From assembly GCA_040774885.1 (NCBI GenBank), contig JAXGTO010000039.1, positions 1-15,621 on the forward strand: DNA of 15,621 bases. The letters are read 5' to 3'. The notes beneath the pieces were generated by a model. That model did not search any database. It had not been told where the DNA came from and worked only from the letters and a program-made list of their open reading frames with translations. This DNA comes from JAXGTO01 sp040774885 (GTDB lineage: Bacteria; Actinomycetota; Coriobacteriia; Coriobacteriales; Eggerthellaceae). Positions 6,864-13,195 of this stretch are shown here, piece after piece; position 1 is the stretch's first letter, and each line of letters starts with the position of its first letter. Made by a program: the position numbers and the translations under genes.

Positions 6864-6905
6864 CGATAGTTGGACCGGGAGTCTTTCTGCTCGGTCCAAC
6901 TATCG
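6864..6905. repeat. Perfect 14-bp inverted repeat between flavoprotein and LuxR genes
   Basis: CGATAGTTGGACCG (6864-6877) is repeated exactly as its reverse complement at 6892-6905, with a 14-base loop that allows two more inner pairs (one G-T). It stands 62 bases after the flavoprotein stop and about 130 bases before the LuxR start. It has no U-tract on the minus strand (TTGGGGGG follows) and only a late TTTT on the plus strand, so it is a poor intrinsic terminator. It could be an RNA-processing or stabilising hairpin, or an operator. Confidence 0.7.
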
Positions 6906-6967
6906 GAGCACATTTTAGAGATGCGGAGCTACGGGGAAACCCGTTGCCTCTTTGCTTCGAATCGCTA

Positions 6968-8449
6968 TCAGCTTTGCTGGACGTACTCCACCGCTGTCTG
7001 CTGCGAACGACGTCCGAAAACGTTGATGTCGCAGACGGCATTGCCGCCCAGGCGGTTGCCTCCGTGGATACCCCCGGTAACTTCGCCAGCGGCAAAGAAT
7101 CCGGGAATCGGATTGCCATCGGCATCGAGCACTTGGGCTTTGTCATCAATGCGCAAGCCGCCCATGCAGTGATGGATGCCCGGCGCAACGGCTACGGCAT
7201 AGAATGGCGCCTCGTCGATGGGGTAGAGGCTTTTCCAACGACCCAGCGGATCGTCGGTTCCGTCGGCGATGTTCTGGTTGTAGCTGTCAAGCGTGGCCAT
7301 GAAGGCTTCTTGGGGCACGCCCATTTTATCGGCAAGCGATTCGAGCGTATCGGCGACGGTGATGATGTTGCGCGCGATGAACTTCTCTTTGATGGAGGTA
7401 TTTTCGTCGTAGACCTTCTTGTCGAATACGGCCCATGCGCCTTTGCCCGGCTGCTGCCATTCGGCGGCAGACACCACATCGCGCGTCAGAAGTTCGTTGA
7501 TGAAACGGTTGCCGTCGGTGTTCACTAAAATAGCGCCGTCCCCGCGGATGCCTTCCGAAAGCAGCGTCGCTGTGGTTTGCTCGACGGTGGGGTGCACTTG
7601 GATTTGCCCGATATCCACCAGGTCGGCACCGGCTTCGGTTCCCATGACGATGCCGTCGCCTTGGGCGCCGGGCTGGTTCGTGGTAACGGCATCGAGCAGC
7701 TCGGGGCGGTACTGCGCGAGCATCTTGTGATTGGCGCCGAACCCTCCGGTGGTCATGATGACGGCTTTGCTGTGGTAGACCACCGTGCGGCCGGCGGCGT
7801 TGGTCGCCTTGATGCCGGCGACGTGGCCGTCTTCCATGATGATTTCGTTCGCATCCATGTTGCACTTGGCTGCCACGCCGCGGTCGGCGCATTGCTTCGC
7901 CATTCCCTTGACGATGTACTTGCCCACGGCCTCTCCCGATTCAGGGCGATGGATGCGCGGTACGCTGGCCCCGCCAGAAGTGGAAAGTTTGCTCAGCACG
8001 ATGCCCATGCTGCCCAGCCATTCCAACGCGTCGTTCGAATTGGCGCACATATAGGTGATCAGCTCCATGTTTCCCAGTTCGTGGCCGCCTTCATAAGTGT
8101 CGTTGGCGAACAGGGCAACGCTGTCCTCGATGCCCGCTTCGGCTTGGTACTTTGTGCAGCAGGCGTTCATGCCTCCTTCGGCGAAGCAGGTGTTGCCGCC
8201 GGCAACGGGCATCTTTTCAAGCAATACCACGCTGGCTCCGGCATCCACCGCGCCTACCGTGGCGGCCATGCCGGCACCGCCGGCGCCCACCACCACGATG
8301 TCGAATGTGCCGCCGTCGACTTCTTCTTCTGCGGCATCGGCAGTGCTGCGGGGCGCGCAGCCATTCAGGCCGAACAGGGCTACCGAAGCCCCGAGCATTG
8401 TCGCGCCGGTCAGGAATGAGCGTCTGCTCAAATTGTTGGATGCGTTCAT
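6968..8449 (-). CDS. Tat-exported FAD flavoprotein, fumarate-reductase-like
   Basis: A 493-residue flavoprotein of the FccA / urocanate-reductase superfamily. The N-terminus has a twin-arginine motif (SRRSF, R9-R10) and a lipobox LNGC (Cys31), so it is probably a Tat-exported lipoprotein. FAD binding is marked by GAGGAG (55-60) and E78 at the end of the second strand. The fumarate-reductase active-site positions are conserved: H286 in QVHP, E299 and R302 in SEGIRGDG, R323 in NELLTRD (proton donor), H426/H427 in GIHHCMGG, and R466 in GNRLGGNA. The family reduces activated C=C bonds of fumarate or analogues (urocanate, cinnamates and others); the exact substrate cannot be read from sequence. 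It has no heme domain of its own; the cytochrome encoded 10 bases upstream would feed it. AGGAGG overlaps the cytochrome stop and favours the ATG at 8449 over in-frame ATGs at 8455 and 8476. Confidence 0.93.
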   Translation of the reverse strand: MNASNNLSRRSFLTGATMLGASVALFGLNGCAPRSTADAAEEEVDGGTFDIVVVGAGGAGMAATVGAVDAGASVVLLEKMPVAGGNTCFAEGGMNACCTKYQAEAGIEDSVALFANDTYEGGHELGNMELITYMCANSNDALEWLGSMGIVLSKLSTSGGASVPRIHRPESGEAVGKYIVKGMAKQCADRGVAAKCNMDANEIIMEDGHVAGIKATNAAGRTVVYHSKAVIMTTGGFGANHKMLAQYRPELLDAVTTNQPGAQGDGIVMGTEAGADLVDIGQIQVHPTVEQTTATLLSEGIRGDGAILVNTDGNRFINELLTRDVVSAAEWQQPGKGAWAVFDKKVYDENTSIKEKFIARNIITVADTLESLADKMGVPQEAFMATLDSYNQNIADGTDDPLGRWKSLYPIDEAPFYAVAVAPGIHHCMGGLRIDDKAQVLDADGNPIPGFFAAGEVTGGIHGGNRLGGNAVCDINVFGRRSQQTAVEYVQQS

Positions 8450-8459
8450 CTTCATCCTC

Positions 8460-9077
8460 CTACCTTTCTTCGCCATAGGGGATGCAGGTCCATCCGTCCG
8501 GGATGTCTTCAGTGGCTTCTTTGTGGCATTCCGAGCATGCGATGGTCGATTGGCCGTGCATGGAATGGCAGGTGCCGCAATCGGTAACGCCGTGCTCGCT
8601 GAAGTTGTGCACGTTCCAGGGCATGTCGCTGGTGGTTTCAGCCAATTCGTCGAGCGTCATGTTGTGGCAATTCTTGTTCAGGCAGAATTCCTCGGTTGCA
8701 AAGCTGCGCGACTCCAAAACGTTGGCATTGCCGTCGAACACGTAGTCGCCGCTTACCCAGTGGATTCCCTCGGTAACCTGCTCGTCGATTTTCGCTTCAT
8801 GGCAGTCAAGGCATTTGACGTTGGCCTTTGCGTGCGTAACCACGGACCCTTCTGCGCCTTCGTCGGCATAGTAGGAATCGACGTAGCTGTCCATGGGCGT
8901 ATGGCAGATGGCGTTGCAGAAGCTGGGCTGCTCATGCCATACCCAGAATCCTGCTCCGGCCACTATCAGCACCACGGCAATGATCGACCCGACAACGATG
9001 CCCTTGCGACGTTTGCGCGGCTGCGGGGTCTTTTCCGCCTGTTCCGCTGTTTGCGGACTGTTGGATGTTTCGCTCAT
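8460..9077 (-). CDS. Membrane-anchored multiheme c-type cytochrome (NapC/NrfH-like electron donor)
   Basis: A 205-residue cytochrome with a short basic cytoplasmic start (PRKRRK), one membrane helix at about 26-47 and an extracytoplasmic domain with five heme-attachment motifs. Three are standard CX2CH (C89-H93 CLDCH, C167-H171 CGTCH, C181-H185 CSECH). The first is CX3CH (C54-H59 CNAICH, followed by TPM, a possible Met ligand as in NrfH) and the third is CX4CH (C132-H138 CLNKNCH). Further histidines (82, 106, 157, 162, 174) are available as axial ligands. The role inferred is to oxidise menaquinol and pass electrons to the exported flavoprotein that follows in the same operon. GGAGGGAAAGG precedes the ATG. 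The small size and single anchor match cytochromes paired with stand-alone reductases in Eggerthella relatives. Confidence 0.9.
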   Translation of the reverse strand: MSETSNSPQTAEQAEKTPQPRKRRKGIVVGSIIAVVLIVAGAGFWVWHEQPSFCNAICHTPMDSYVDSYYADEGAEGSVVTHAKANVKCLDCHEAKIDEQVTEGIHWVSGDYVFDGNANVLESRSFATEEFCLNKNCHNMTLDELAETTSDMPWNVHNFSEHGVTDCGTCHSMHGQSTIACSECHKEATEDIPDGWTCIPYGEER

Positions 9078-9139
9078 TCCCTTTCCCTCCTTCGTTGTTC
9101 TCGCCGGTATTTCGCCGACGGTTCATGAGATAACGATAG

Positions 9140-9181
9140 GCGCATCTGCGCGCACGGGTCACACCCCAAAGGGGGGGTGTG
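9140..9181. promoter_or_regulatory. Two palindromes upstream of the cytochrome operon
   Basis: GCGCA-TC-TGCGC lies at 9140-9151, and CACACCCC (9160-9167) pairs with GGGGTGTG (9174-9181) around a short G/A spacer. Both are 60-105 bases upstream of the cytochrome start, in the position of a promoter or operator. A TATCGT/TTATCT stretch on the minus strand just downstream could be the -10. The target regulator is unknown; the LuxR protein is the obvious candidate. Confidence 0.35.
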
Positions 9182-9281
9182 GGGATGGTTTTTGCTGTTG
9201 GGGGGCCTGATGGGTGAGTTGCGCGCCGCTTCTGCGCATAAGGGAGTCGCTTCTTGCTCGCTTGGTGCGGGCCATCGCAAA

Positions 9282-9329
9282 GAAACCCCCTCCGAATCGA
9301 GGTTGTCGTCCTCGTCCGGAAGGGGTTTC
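9282..9329. repeat. Long interrupted hairpin in the divergent intergenic region
   Basis: The 13-base outer arms 9282-9294 and 9317-9329 (GAAACCCC...TCCG with CGGA...GGGGTTTC) pair with a single mismatch. Inside, CGAGG (9298-9302) pairs with CCTCG (9310-9314) around a 7-base loop. On the minus strand the hairpin is followed by TTTG and resembles a terminator, although no minus-strand gene ends here. The rest of the 346-base gap between the cytochrome and acetyltransferase starts (9078-9423) has no convincing gene. Confidence 0.6.
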
Positions 9330-9376
9330 GGGATGCTCTCGTCCAGCAAGTTCACTGCGCTATCCCCATGCGCAGG

Positions 9377-9395
9377 CGCTATCATCGCGATAGCG
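9377..9395. promoter_or_regulatory. Inverted repeat just upstream of the acetyltransferase gene
   Basis: CGCTATC (9377-9383) and GATAGCG (9389-9395) form a perfect 7-bp dyad with a 5-base spacer, 28 bases before the ATG. The placement suits an operator or a leader hairpin. Confidence 0.35.
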
Positions 9396-9423
9396 GCCGC
9401 GCGACGACGACGATAGGAACAAG

Positions 9424-10056
9424 ATGTCTCTCGATGATATCCACCAGCAAATGAAAAGCGGGGATCTCTACGACCCTACCGACAGACAGCTGGCCATTGA
9501 ACAGCTTGCTTGCATCGAAAAGCTGCGAAAGTTCAACAAGACGCATTCCACCCCGCTCGGCTACCTTAAACGGGGCCGCCTGCTCAAGAAGATGTTCGCC
9601 GAGATAGGCGAGGAATGCTACATCGAGCCGCCGCTGCGCTCCAATGGGGGCGGCAAGAACATTCACTTCGGCAGTCGCATCTACTGCAACTACAATGTTG
9701 CGTTCGTCGACGACGGCGATATTTTCGTTGGAAGCCACACCATGATCGGTCCCAACGTGGTGATTGCGACGGCCTCGCATCCTGTTTTGCCCGAGCTGCG
9801 CGAGCGCGGGCTGGAATACAACCTGCCCGTCCATATCGGCCAGAACTGCTGGATAGGCGCCGGCGCGATGATCCTGCCCGGCGTGACCATCGGCGACGGC
9901 AGCGTCATCGGCGCGGGAAGCGTGGTCACCAAAGATGTGCCAGCGGGCGTCGTCGCCTTCGGCAACCCCTGCCGCGTGCAGCGCGAAATCGACGACCGCG
10001 ACCGGCAGTTCTACCACCGCGACCGCCCGATTCCCCCAGAGCTTCTAGGCGAATAG
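9424..10056 (+). CDS. maa: Sugar O-acetyltransferase, maltose/galactoside type (left-handed beta-helix)
   Basis: A 210-residue enzyme of the Maa/LacA/NodL family that moves an acetyl group from acetyl-CoA to a sugar hydroxyl in the cytosol. The N-terminal helical Mac domain (residues 8-60: MKSGDLYDPTDRQL, KLRKFNKTHSTP) is followed by hexapeptide-repeat coils with the typical extended loop. Signature parts are the NIHFGSRIYCNYN block, FVDDGDIFVGSHTMIGPNV, catalytic H119 in ATASHPV, and the C-terminal IGQNCWIGAGAMILPGVTIG and SVIGAGSVVTKDVPAG. Length and motifs fit a full, functional enzyme that would act as a trimer. AGGA stands 7 bases before the ATG. The physiological acceptor sugar is not predictable. 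It is divergent from the cytochrome operon and probably a single-gene unit. Confidence 0.93.
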   Translation: MSLDDIHQQMKSGDLYDPTDRQLAIEQLACIEKLRKFNKTHSTPLGYLKRGRLLKKMFAEIGEECYIEPPLRSNGGGKNIHFGSRIYCNYNVAFVDDGDIFVGSHTMIGPNVVIATASHPVLPELRERGLEYNLPVHIGQNCWIGAGAMILPGVTIGDGSVIGAGSVVTKDVPAGVVAFGNPCRVQREIDDRDRQFYHRDRPIPPELLGE

Positions 10057-10091
10057 CGCCGCCGTTCGGTACATGCCGACTTCGGTGGCGC
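10056..10091 (+). terminator. Possible terminator hairpin after the acetyltransferase gene
   Basis: GCGCCGCCG (10056-10064) pairs with CGGTGGCGC (10083-10091) with one G-T pair, and an inner TCGG/CCGA pair is possible. It overlaps the stop codon, and no T-run follows, so it is at best a weak intrinsic terminator. The remaining sequence to 10327 shows no gene. Confidence 0.4.
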
Positions 10092-10327
10092 AGCTGACCG
10101 CAATTGTATCGAAATCGGCCCAGACTAGTCGTAACTGTATGAAAATCGAAGTAGAAGACGGATTTGGGCGCGTGCGCAAGCGGCTCGATTCGCGCGACCT
10201 GGGGTTATGCTGCCGATCGAACGAAATATCATGATCTAACCCGGCTGAATCCGTACTTTACTTCGAAAAAGTTGCAAAACGCATTGGCTCGTGTATGAAA
10301 ACCTAGATAACAAACGGATTCGAACTC

Positions 10328-10690
10328 TTACGGCAGGATTTCGAGCCATTGGCCGTCAGGGTCGGCGATGAAGTACAGGCCCATGCCCGGGTTTTCATGC
10401 ACGACGCAGCCCATGTCTTTATGCAGCTTGTGGAAGGCGTCGTAGTCATCCACGCGGAAGGCGAGATGCGTGTCCGATCCGCCGTTGTCATAGGGTTCGG
10501 TGCGCCCATTGTTCCAGGTGAGCTCGAGTTCGAAGGGCGAAGCGTCGTTCACCAGGAAGGTGTTGGTCCAGCTGCCGTCTTCGGGGCCGAACTCGCGGTC
10601 GACGTGGAAGCCGAGCGCTTTTTCGTAGAATGCGATGGTGGCTTCCTTGTCCAGCACGTGCGTGCAACGATGAACGAATGCAGCTTTCAT
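10328..10690 (-). CDS. gloA: VOC-family protein, glyoxalase I-like (lactoylglutathione lyase)
   Basis: A 120-residue protein with two beta-alpha-beta-beta-beta modules. All four metal-ligand positions of glyoxalase I align: H7 (FVHRCTHVLD), E56 (FELELTWN), H75 (THLAFRVDD) and E117 (WLEIL). The LELTWN, GSDTHLAF and DPDGQWLE blocks are those of GloA rather than of generic VOC proteins. The likely reaction is isomerisation of a methylglyoxal-thiol hemithioacetal to a lactoyl thioester, acting as a cytosolic dimer; which thiol is used here is unknown. It is about 15 residues shorter than E. coli GloA at the C-terminus. The ATG at 10690 follows AGGAGAAACGCA; the frame is open to 11005, but that part lies in the repeat-rich spacer. 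No operon partner is present. Confidence 0.88.
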   Translation of the reverse strand: MKAAFVHRCTHVLDKEATIAFYEKALGFHVDREFGPEDGSWTNTFLVNDASPFELELTWNNGRTEPYDNGGSDTHLAFRVDDYDAFHKLHKDMGCVVHENPGMGLYFIADPDGQWLEILP

Positions 10691-10857
10691 TGCGTTTCTC
10701 CTAATCTGCTGGGACCATTGAGCGCTCGGCCTTTCGGCGCTTCCCGACAACGTTGCCTGATGAAAGGCATCGGGCATCACGTAATTCAAACAGCACAGGC
10801 GCTGCTTTCTGGTAATCGATTCTACCTTTTTCTGCCAAGCAATCGAAGCGAGTGCGT

Positions 10858-11177
10858 CGAATCTCGCGTCTTTCTGGCGCGAGGGCGAGCGCGCCAAATC
10901 CTGCGCTCCCTGATGCACGTGTTCCTTCGGCGTGCGGGCATTCGTCACGAAATCGCCCTTTTGCGCACGAAAATCGCGATATTGTGGCGATTTTGGGGCA
11001 AACAAACGGCTTCAGCGCGGAGTGCTGGCGTCTGTAAGAGCGTTTTCCCAGTTCACAGCGAAGCTTTTCTTTTCCGTGGAATCGTTCGCGCCACAATATC
11101 GCAATTTTCGTGCATCAATAGCCCCTTTTGTGACGAATGGGTCCGCGCCCATCGTCGAGACGGCGAATCTCGCGTCT
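10858..11177 (+). repeat. 14-base direct repeat pair flanking the palindromic element
   Basis: CGAATCTCGCGTCT occurs at 10858-10871 and again, in the same orientation, at 11164-11177. The copies bracket the 51-bp inverted repeats asymmetrically (67 and 24 bases outside the arms). The pair is too long and too far from the arms for a simple target duplication, but exact. Confidence 0.6.
10939..11139. repeat. 51-bp imperfect inverted repeats around a 99-base centre
   Basis: The arm 10939-10989, reverse-complemented, matches 11089-11139 at 41 of 51 positions without gaps. The blocks CGCCACAATATCGC, ATTTTCGTGC and GTGACGAATG are exact. Read outside-in, both arms encode the same peptide pattern (FVTK....ARK.RYCG) from opposite strands. 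This has the shape of a dispersed palindromic repeat or a non-autonomous mobile element remnant. No transposase is inside the 99-base centre. Confidence 0.75.
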
Positions 11178-11297
11178 CTTAGCCCTCTTTTTGCGCTATG
11201 CAACAAACGGAAAACGCCGAGACTCCCATCGTCGAAATAGCGGGGCGAAGAGCTACCATGGCTCCTGGCAAATCGAGGCTCGTCGAAAGGACCTACC

Positions 11298-11804
11298 ATG
11301 GCAGATACGCTTGTCGCTTATTTCTCGCGTGCGGGAAACAACTACGTCAACGGCGAAATCGTCGACCTTCCAGTGGGCAACACCAAAATCGCCGCGCAGA
11401 TCATCGCGGAGCAAACCGGAGGGGACTTGTTCGAAATCCGCAGCATCGAAGACTACCCGGCGGACTACAAAGAATGCGTGGCCGTGGCGGTCAAGCAGCT
11501 CAAAGAATCCGCCCGCCCCAAGCTGGCGGACCCGCTAAGCGACATCGCCGGGTATCGCACCATCTACCTGGGGTATCCCAATTGGTGCGGCACGATGCCC
11601 CTGCCCGTGTACACCTTTTTGGAATCCTATGACTTTGCGGGCAAGACCATCCGCCCCTTCTGCACCAACGAGGGCAGCGGCCTTTCCAAAAGCGAAGGCG
11701 ACATCGCGCGGCTGTGCCCTTCGGCCGAAGTGACTCCCGGTCTTTCCATCCACGGTGCTGAAGCAGCGGATGCCGGCCCGGCCATTGCGCGCTGGATAGG
11801 ATAG
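11298..11804 (+). CDS. Flavodoxin-family protein
   Basis: A 168-residue FMN protein of the flavodoxin-like fold. The first strand and phosphate-binding loop are TLVAYFSRAGNN (residues 4-15). The GNTKIAAQIIAEQTG helix, the YRTIYLGYPNWCGTMPLPVY loop that stacks on the flavin, and the TIRPFCTNEGSGLSKSEGDI block follow, which is the pattern of the Flavodoxin_4-type group widespread in anaerobes. The role inferred is a small cytosolic electron carrier or NAD(P)H-linked reductase; partners are not evident from neighbours. AAAGGA lies 7-8 bases before the ATG. The leader contains a second CTACCATGGC (11253-11262) identical to the start context, but its ATG is out of frame. A hairpin cluster follows the stop. 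Confidence 0.9.
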   Translation: MADTLVAYFSRAGNNYVNGEIVDLPVGNTKIAAQIIAEQTGGDLFEIRSIEDYPADYKECVAVAVKQLKESARPKLADPLSDIAGYRTIYLGYPNWCGTMPLPVYTFLESYDFAGKTIRPFCTNEGSGLSKSEGDIARLCPSAEVTPGLSIHGAEAADAGPAIARWIG

Positions 11805-11813
11805 GCGCGCCAT

Positions 11814-11870
11814 GGTTCCACCCGGCGCAAGCCACCCGTTCGGGTGATTGAACCGCGGTTCTTCCTTCTT
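11814..11870 (+). terminator. Hairpin cluster after the flavodoxin gene, likely terminator
   Basis: CACCCG-TT-CGGGTG (11833-11846) forms a tight hairpin. GGTTC (11814-11818) can close around it with GAACC (11850-11854). GAACCGCGGTTC (11850-11861) is itself a perfect palindrome followed by the pyrimidine run TTCCTTCTTC. Two mutually exclusive pairings of GAACC are thus possible. The T-run is broken by C, so termination strength is uncertain. Confidence 0.5.
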
Positions 11871-11954
11871 CAGAATAGGCGCTAGATGGAGGCGTGGTCG
11901 CTTTTCGTTCGACAGCGAAATGAAACGGCGGATTCATAGGGGGAGGGGGCTTTC

Positions 11955-13109
11955 ATGGCCATCACGCGGAGGGAATACCTGTCCTGGTCGGCGGCTTCGG
12001 TGGCGGCGGTTGTGCTGGGTGCGTCATCGGGCGTCGCGCTGACCGGATGCTCGTCTGGCGGTTCGTCATCGAGTTCATCGGGCACGGCGGATTCCAATTC
12101 GGGGGATTCTGCGCAGTCGTTCACCATGCCCACCGAATCCACGGTGGGCCAAGCGGCAGGCGATCTGTTCCCTGACATGAAGGGAACGCCGACCGACTAT
12201 TCCAACAAAGACAACTGGATGTATCGTCCCGAAACGCATGAGTACGATGCGGACGTGCTCTATTTCTATCCAACGGTGTACTCTGACGTCTATGCCGATC
12301 TGTATGCCGACATCGATGCGGAGAGCATGCGGCAAAGCGCCCAAGCCGTTTACAAGGCGCAGGGCAGCGCATTCGAAGGCCTCGCTGATGTCTATGTGCC
12401 GTATTATCGGCAATTCAACGGCGCCTATCTGGGGTTTTACGATGGCGATGCGGTTTTTGATGCGTGTCACGACCTGCCTCGCACCGACTTGTACGCCGCG
12501 CTCGATTATTACTTCGAGAACATCAACGACGGAAGCCCTTTCATCCTGGCAGGTCATTCTCAAGGTTCCATCATGCTGAATATCATCATGCGCGAGTACT
12601 TCCGTGCGCATGCCGATTACTTGGACCACTTGGTGGCCACGTACCAAATCGGCTATTCGCTGACCACCGATATGCTGGCGGACAACCCGGCCCTGAAAGC
12701 AGCGACGTGCGCCGATGATACCGGCGTCATCGTTTCGTGGAACACCGAGGGCCCGGGCAATGCCGACGCGGGAATCACCTACGTCAAGCGCGAAAACGCC
12801 TTGTCCATCAACCCGCTCAACTGGTCCACCGACGACACGTATGCGGGCGTCGAGCTGAATCTGGGCAGCGTCTATCCCGATGCAAGCGGGAACTATGCGC
12901 TGCAGGCCGGCATTGCCGATGCGCAGGTGAACTTGGATCGGGGCACGGTGGTGACCACCACGGTCGATGCTGTGACGTTTGCGAACAAGGGCGTGACCGC
13001 CCGGCTGTTTGGCCCGGAAAGCTACCATTCCAACGATTACGGGTTCTACTATGCCAACATCCGTGAAAACGCGTCGGTGCGAATCGCGAGCTGGTTGGCC
13101 AAGGGCTAA
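11955..13109 (+). CDS. Tat-exported lipoprotein with DUF3089 alpha/beta-hydrolase domain
   Basis: A 384-residue exported protein. The N-terminus has a twin-arginine motif (TRREYLSW, R5-R6), a hydrophobic stretch and lipobox LTGC (Cys32), then a Ser/Gly/Asp linker to about residue 60. The folded part matches DUF3089: DVLYFYPTVYSD, a VYVPYYRQFNGAYLGFYDGD block, then FILAGHSQGSIMLNII with the nucleophile elbow GHSQG (Ser202), followed by YQIGYSLTTDML and TGVIVSWNTEGPGN. The family has the alpha/beta-hydrolase fold and is related to lipase-like proteins; substrates are not established. It would act outside the membrane, anchored by its lipid. GGGAGGGGG precedes the ATG by 7 bases. It is followed 86 bases later by the large beta-helix surface protein on the same strand. 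Confidence 0.9.
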   Translation: MAITRREYLSWSAASVAAVVLGASSGVALTGCSSGGSSSSSSGTADSNSGDSAQSFTMPTESTVGQAAGDLFPDMKGTPTDYSNKDNWMYRPETHEYDADVLYFYPTVYSDVYADLYADIDAESMRQSAQAVYKAQGSAFEGLADVYVPYYRQFNGAYLGFYDGDAVFDACHDLPRTDLYAALDYYFENINDGSPFILAGHSQGSIMLNIIMREYFRAHADYLDHLVATYQIGYSLTTDMLADNPALKAATCADDTGVIVSWNTEGPGNADAGITYVKRENALSINPLNWSTDDTYAGVELNLGSVYPDASGNYALQAGIADAQVNLDRGTVVTTTVDAVTFANKGVTARLFGPESYHSNDYGFYYANIRENASVRIASWLAKG

Positions 13110-13137
13110 CAAAAGCGCAGATGGTTGACGCTTAAGA

Positions 13138-13143
13138 TATAAT
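13138..13143 (+). promoter_or_regulatory. Consensus -10 box before the beta-helix protein gene
   Basis: A perfect TATAAT lies 53 bases before the GTG start. TTGACG (13125-13130) is only 7 bases upstream, too close to be its -35, so the pair is not a standard promoter. The -10 is the main signal in this 86-base gap. Confidence 0.35.
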
Positions 13144-13195
13144 AGAAGTTCAAGGCAATGCGCTGACCCAATGGACTGCAAGCGGATGAGTGATA

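Larger units (their letters stand above)
10691..11297. other. 607-base gene-free, repeat-rich spacer
   Basis: Between the glyoxalase start and the flavodoxin start no frame on either strand looks like a real gene. Several open frames exist, but their sequences are translations of the palindromic repeat. It also holds TGGCGCG/CGCGCCA arms (10875-10881 and 10890-10896) and a 14-base direct repeat (10858-10871 and 11164-11177). Confidence 0.6.

Noticed and set aside
9074..9385. - strand frame of 103 codons upstream of the cytochrome
   Set aside because: It crosses the long hairpin and the palindromes, has no domain, and overlaps the cytochrome start in another frame.
10317..10327. T-loop-like GAGTTCGAATC on the minus strand beside the glyoxalase stop
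   Set aside because: No anticodon arm, D arm or acceptor stem can be built around it; chance match.
10701..11096. - strand frame of 131 codons in the repeat-rich spacer
   Set aside because: It is a translation of the palindromic repeat and its surroundings, without a ribosome site or domain.
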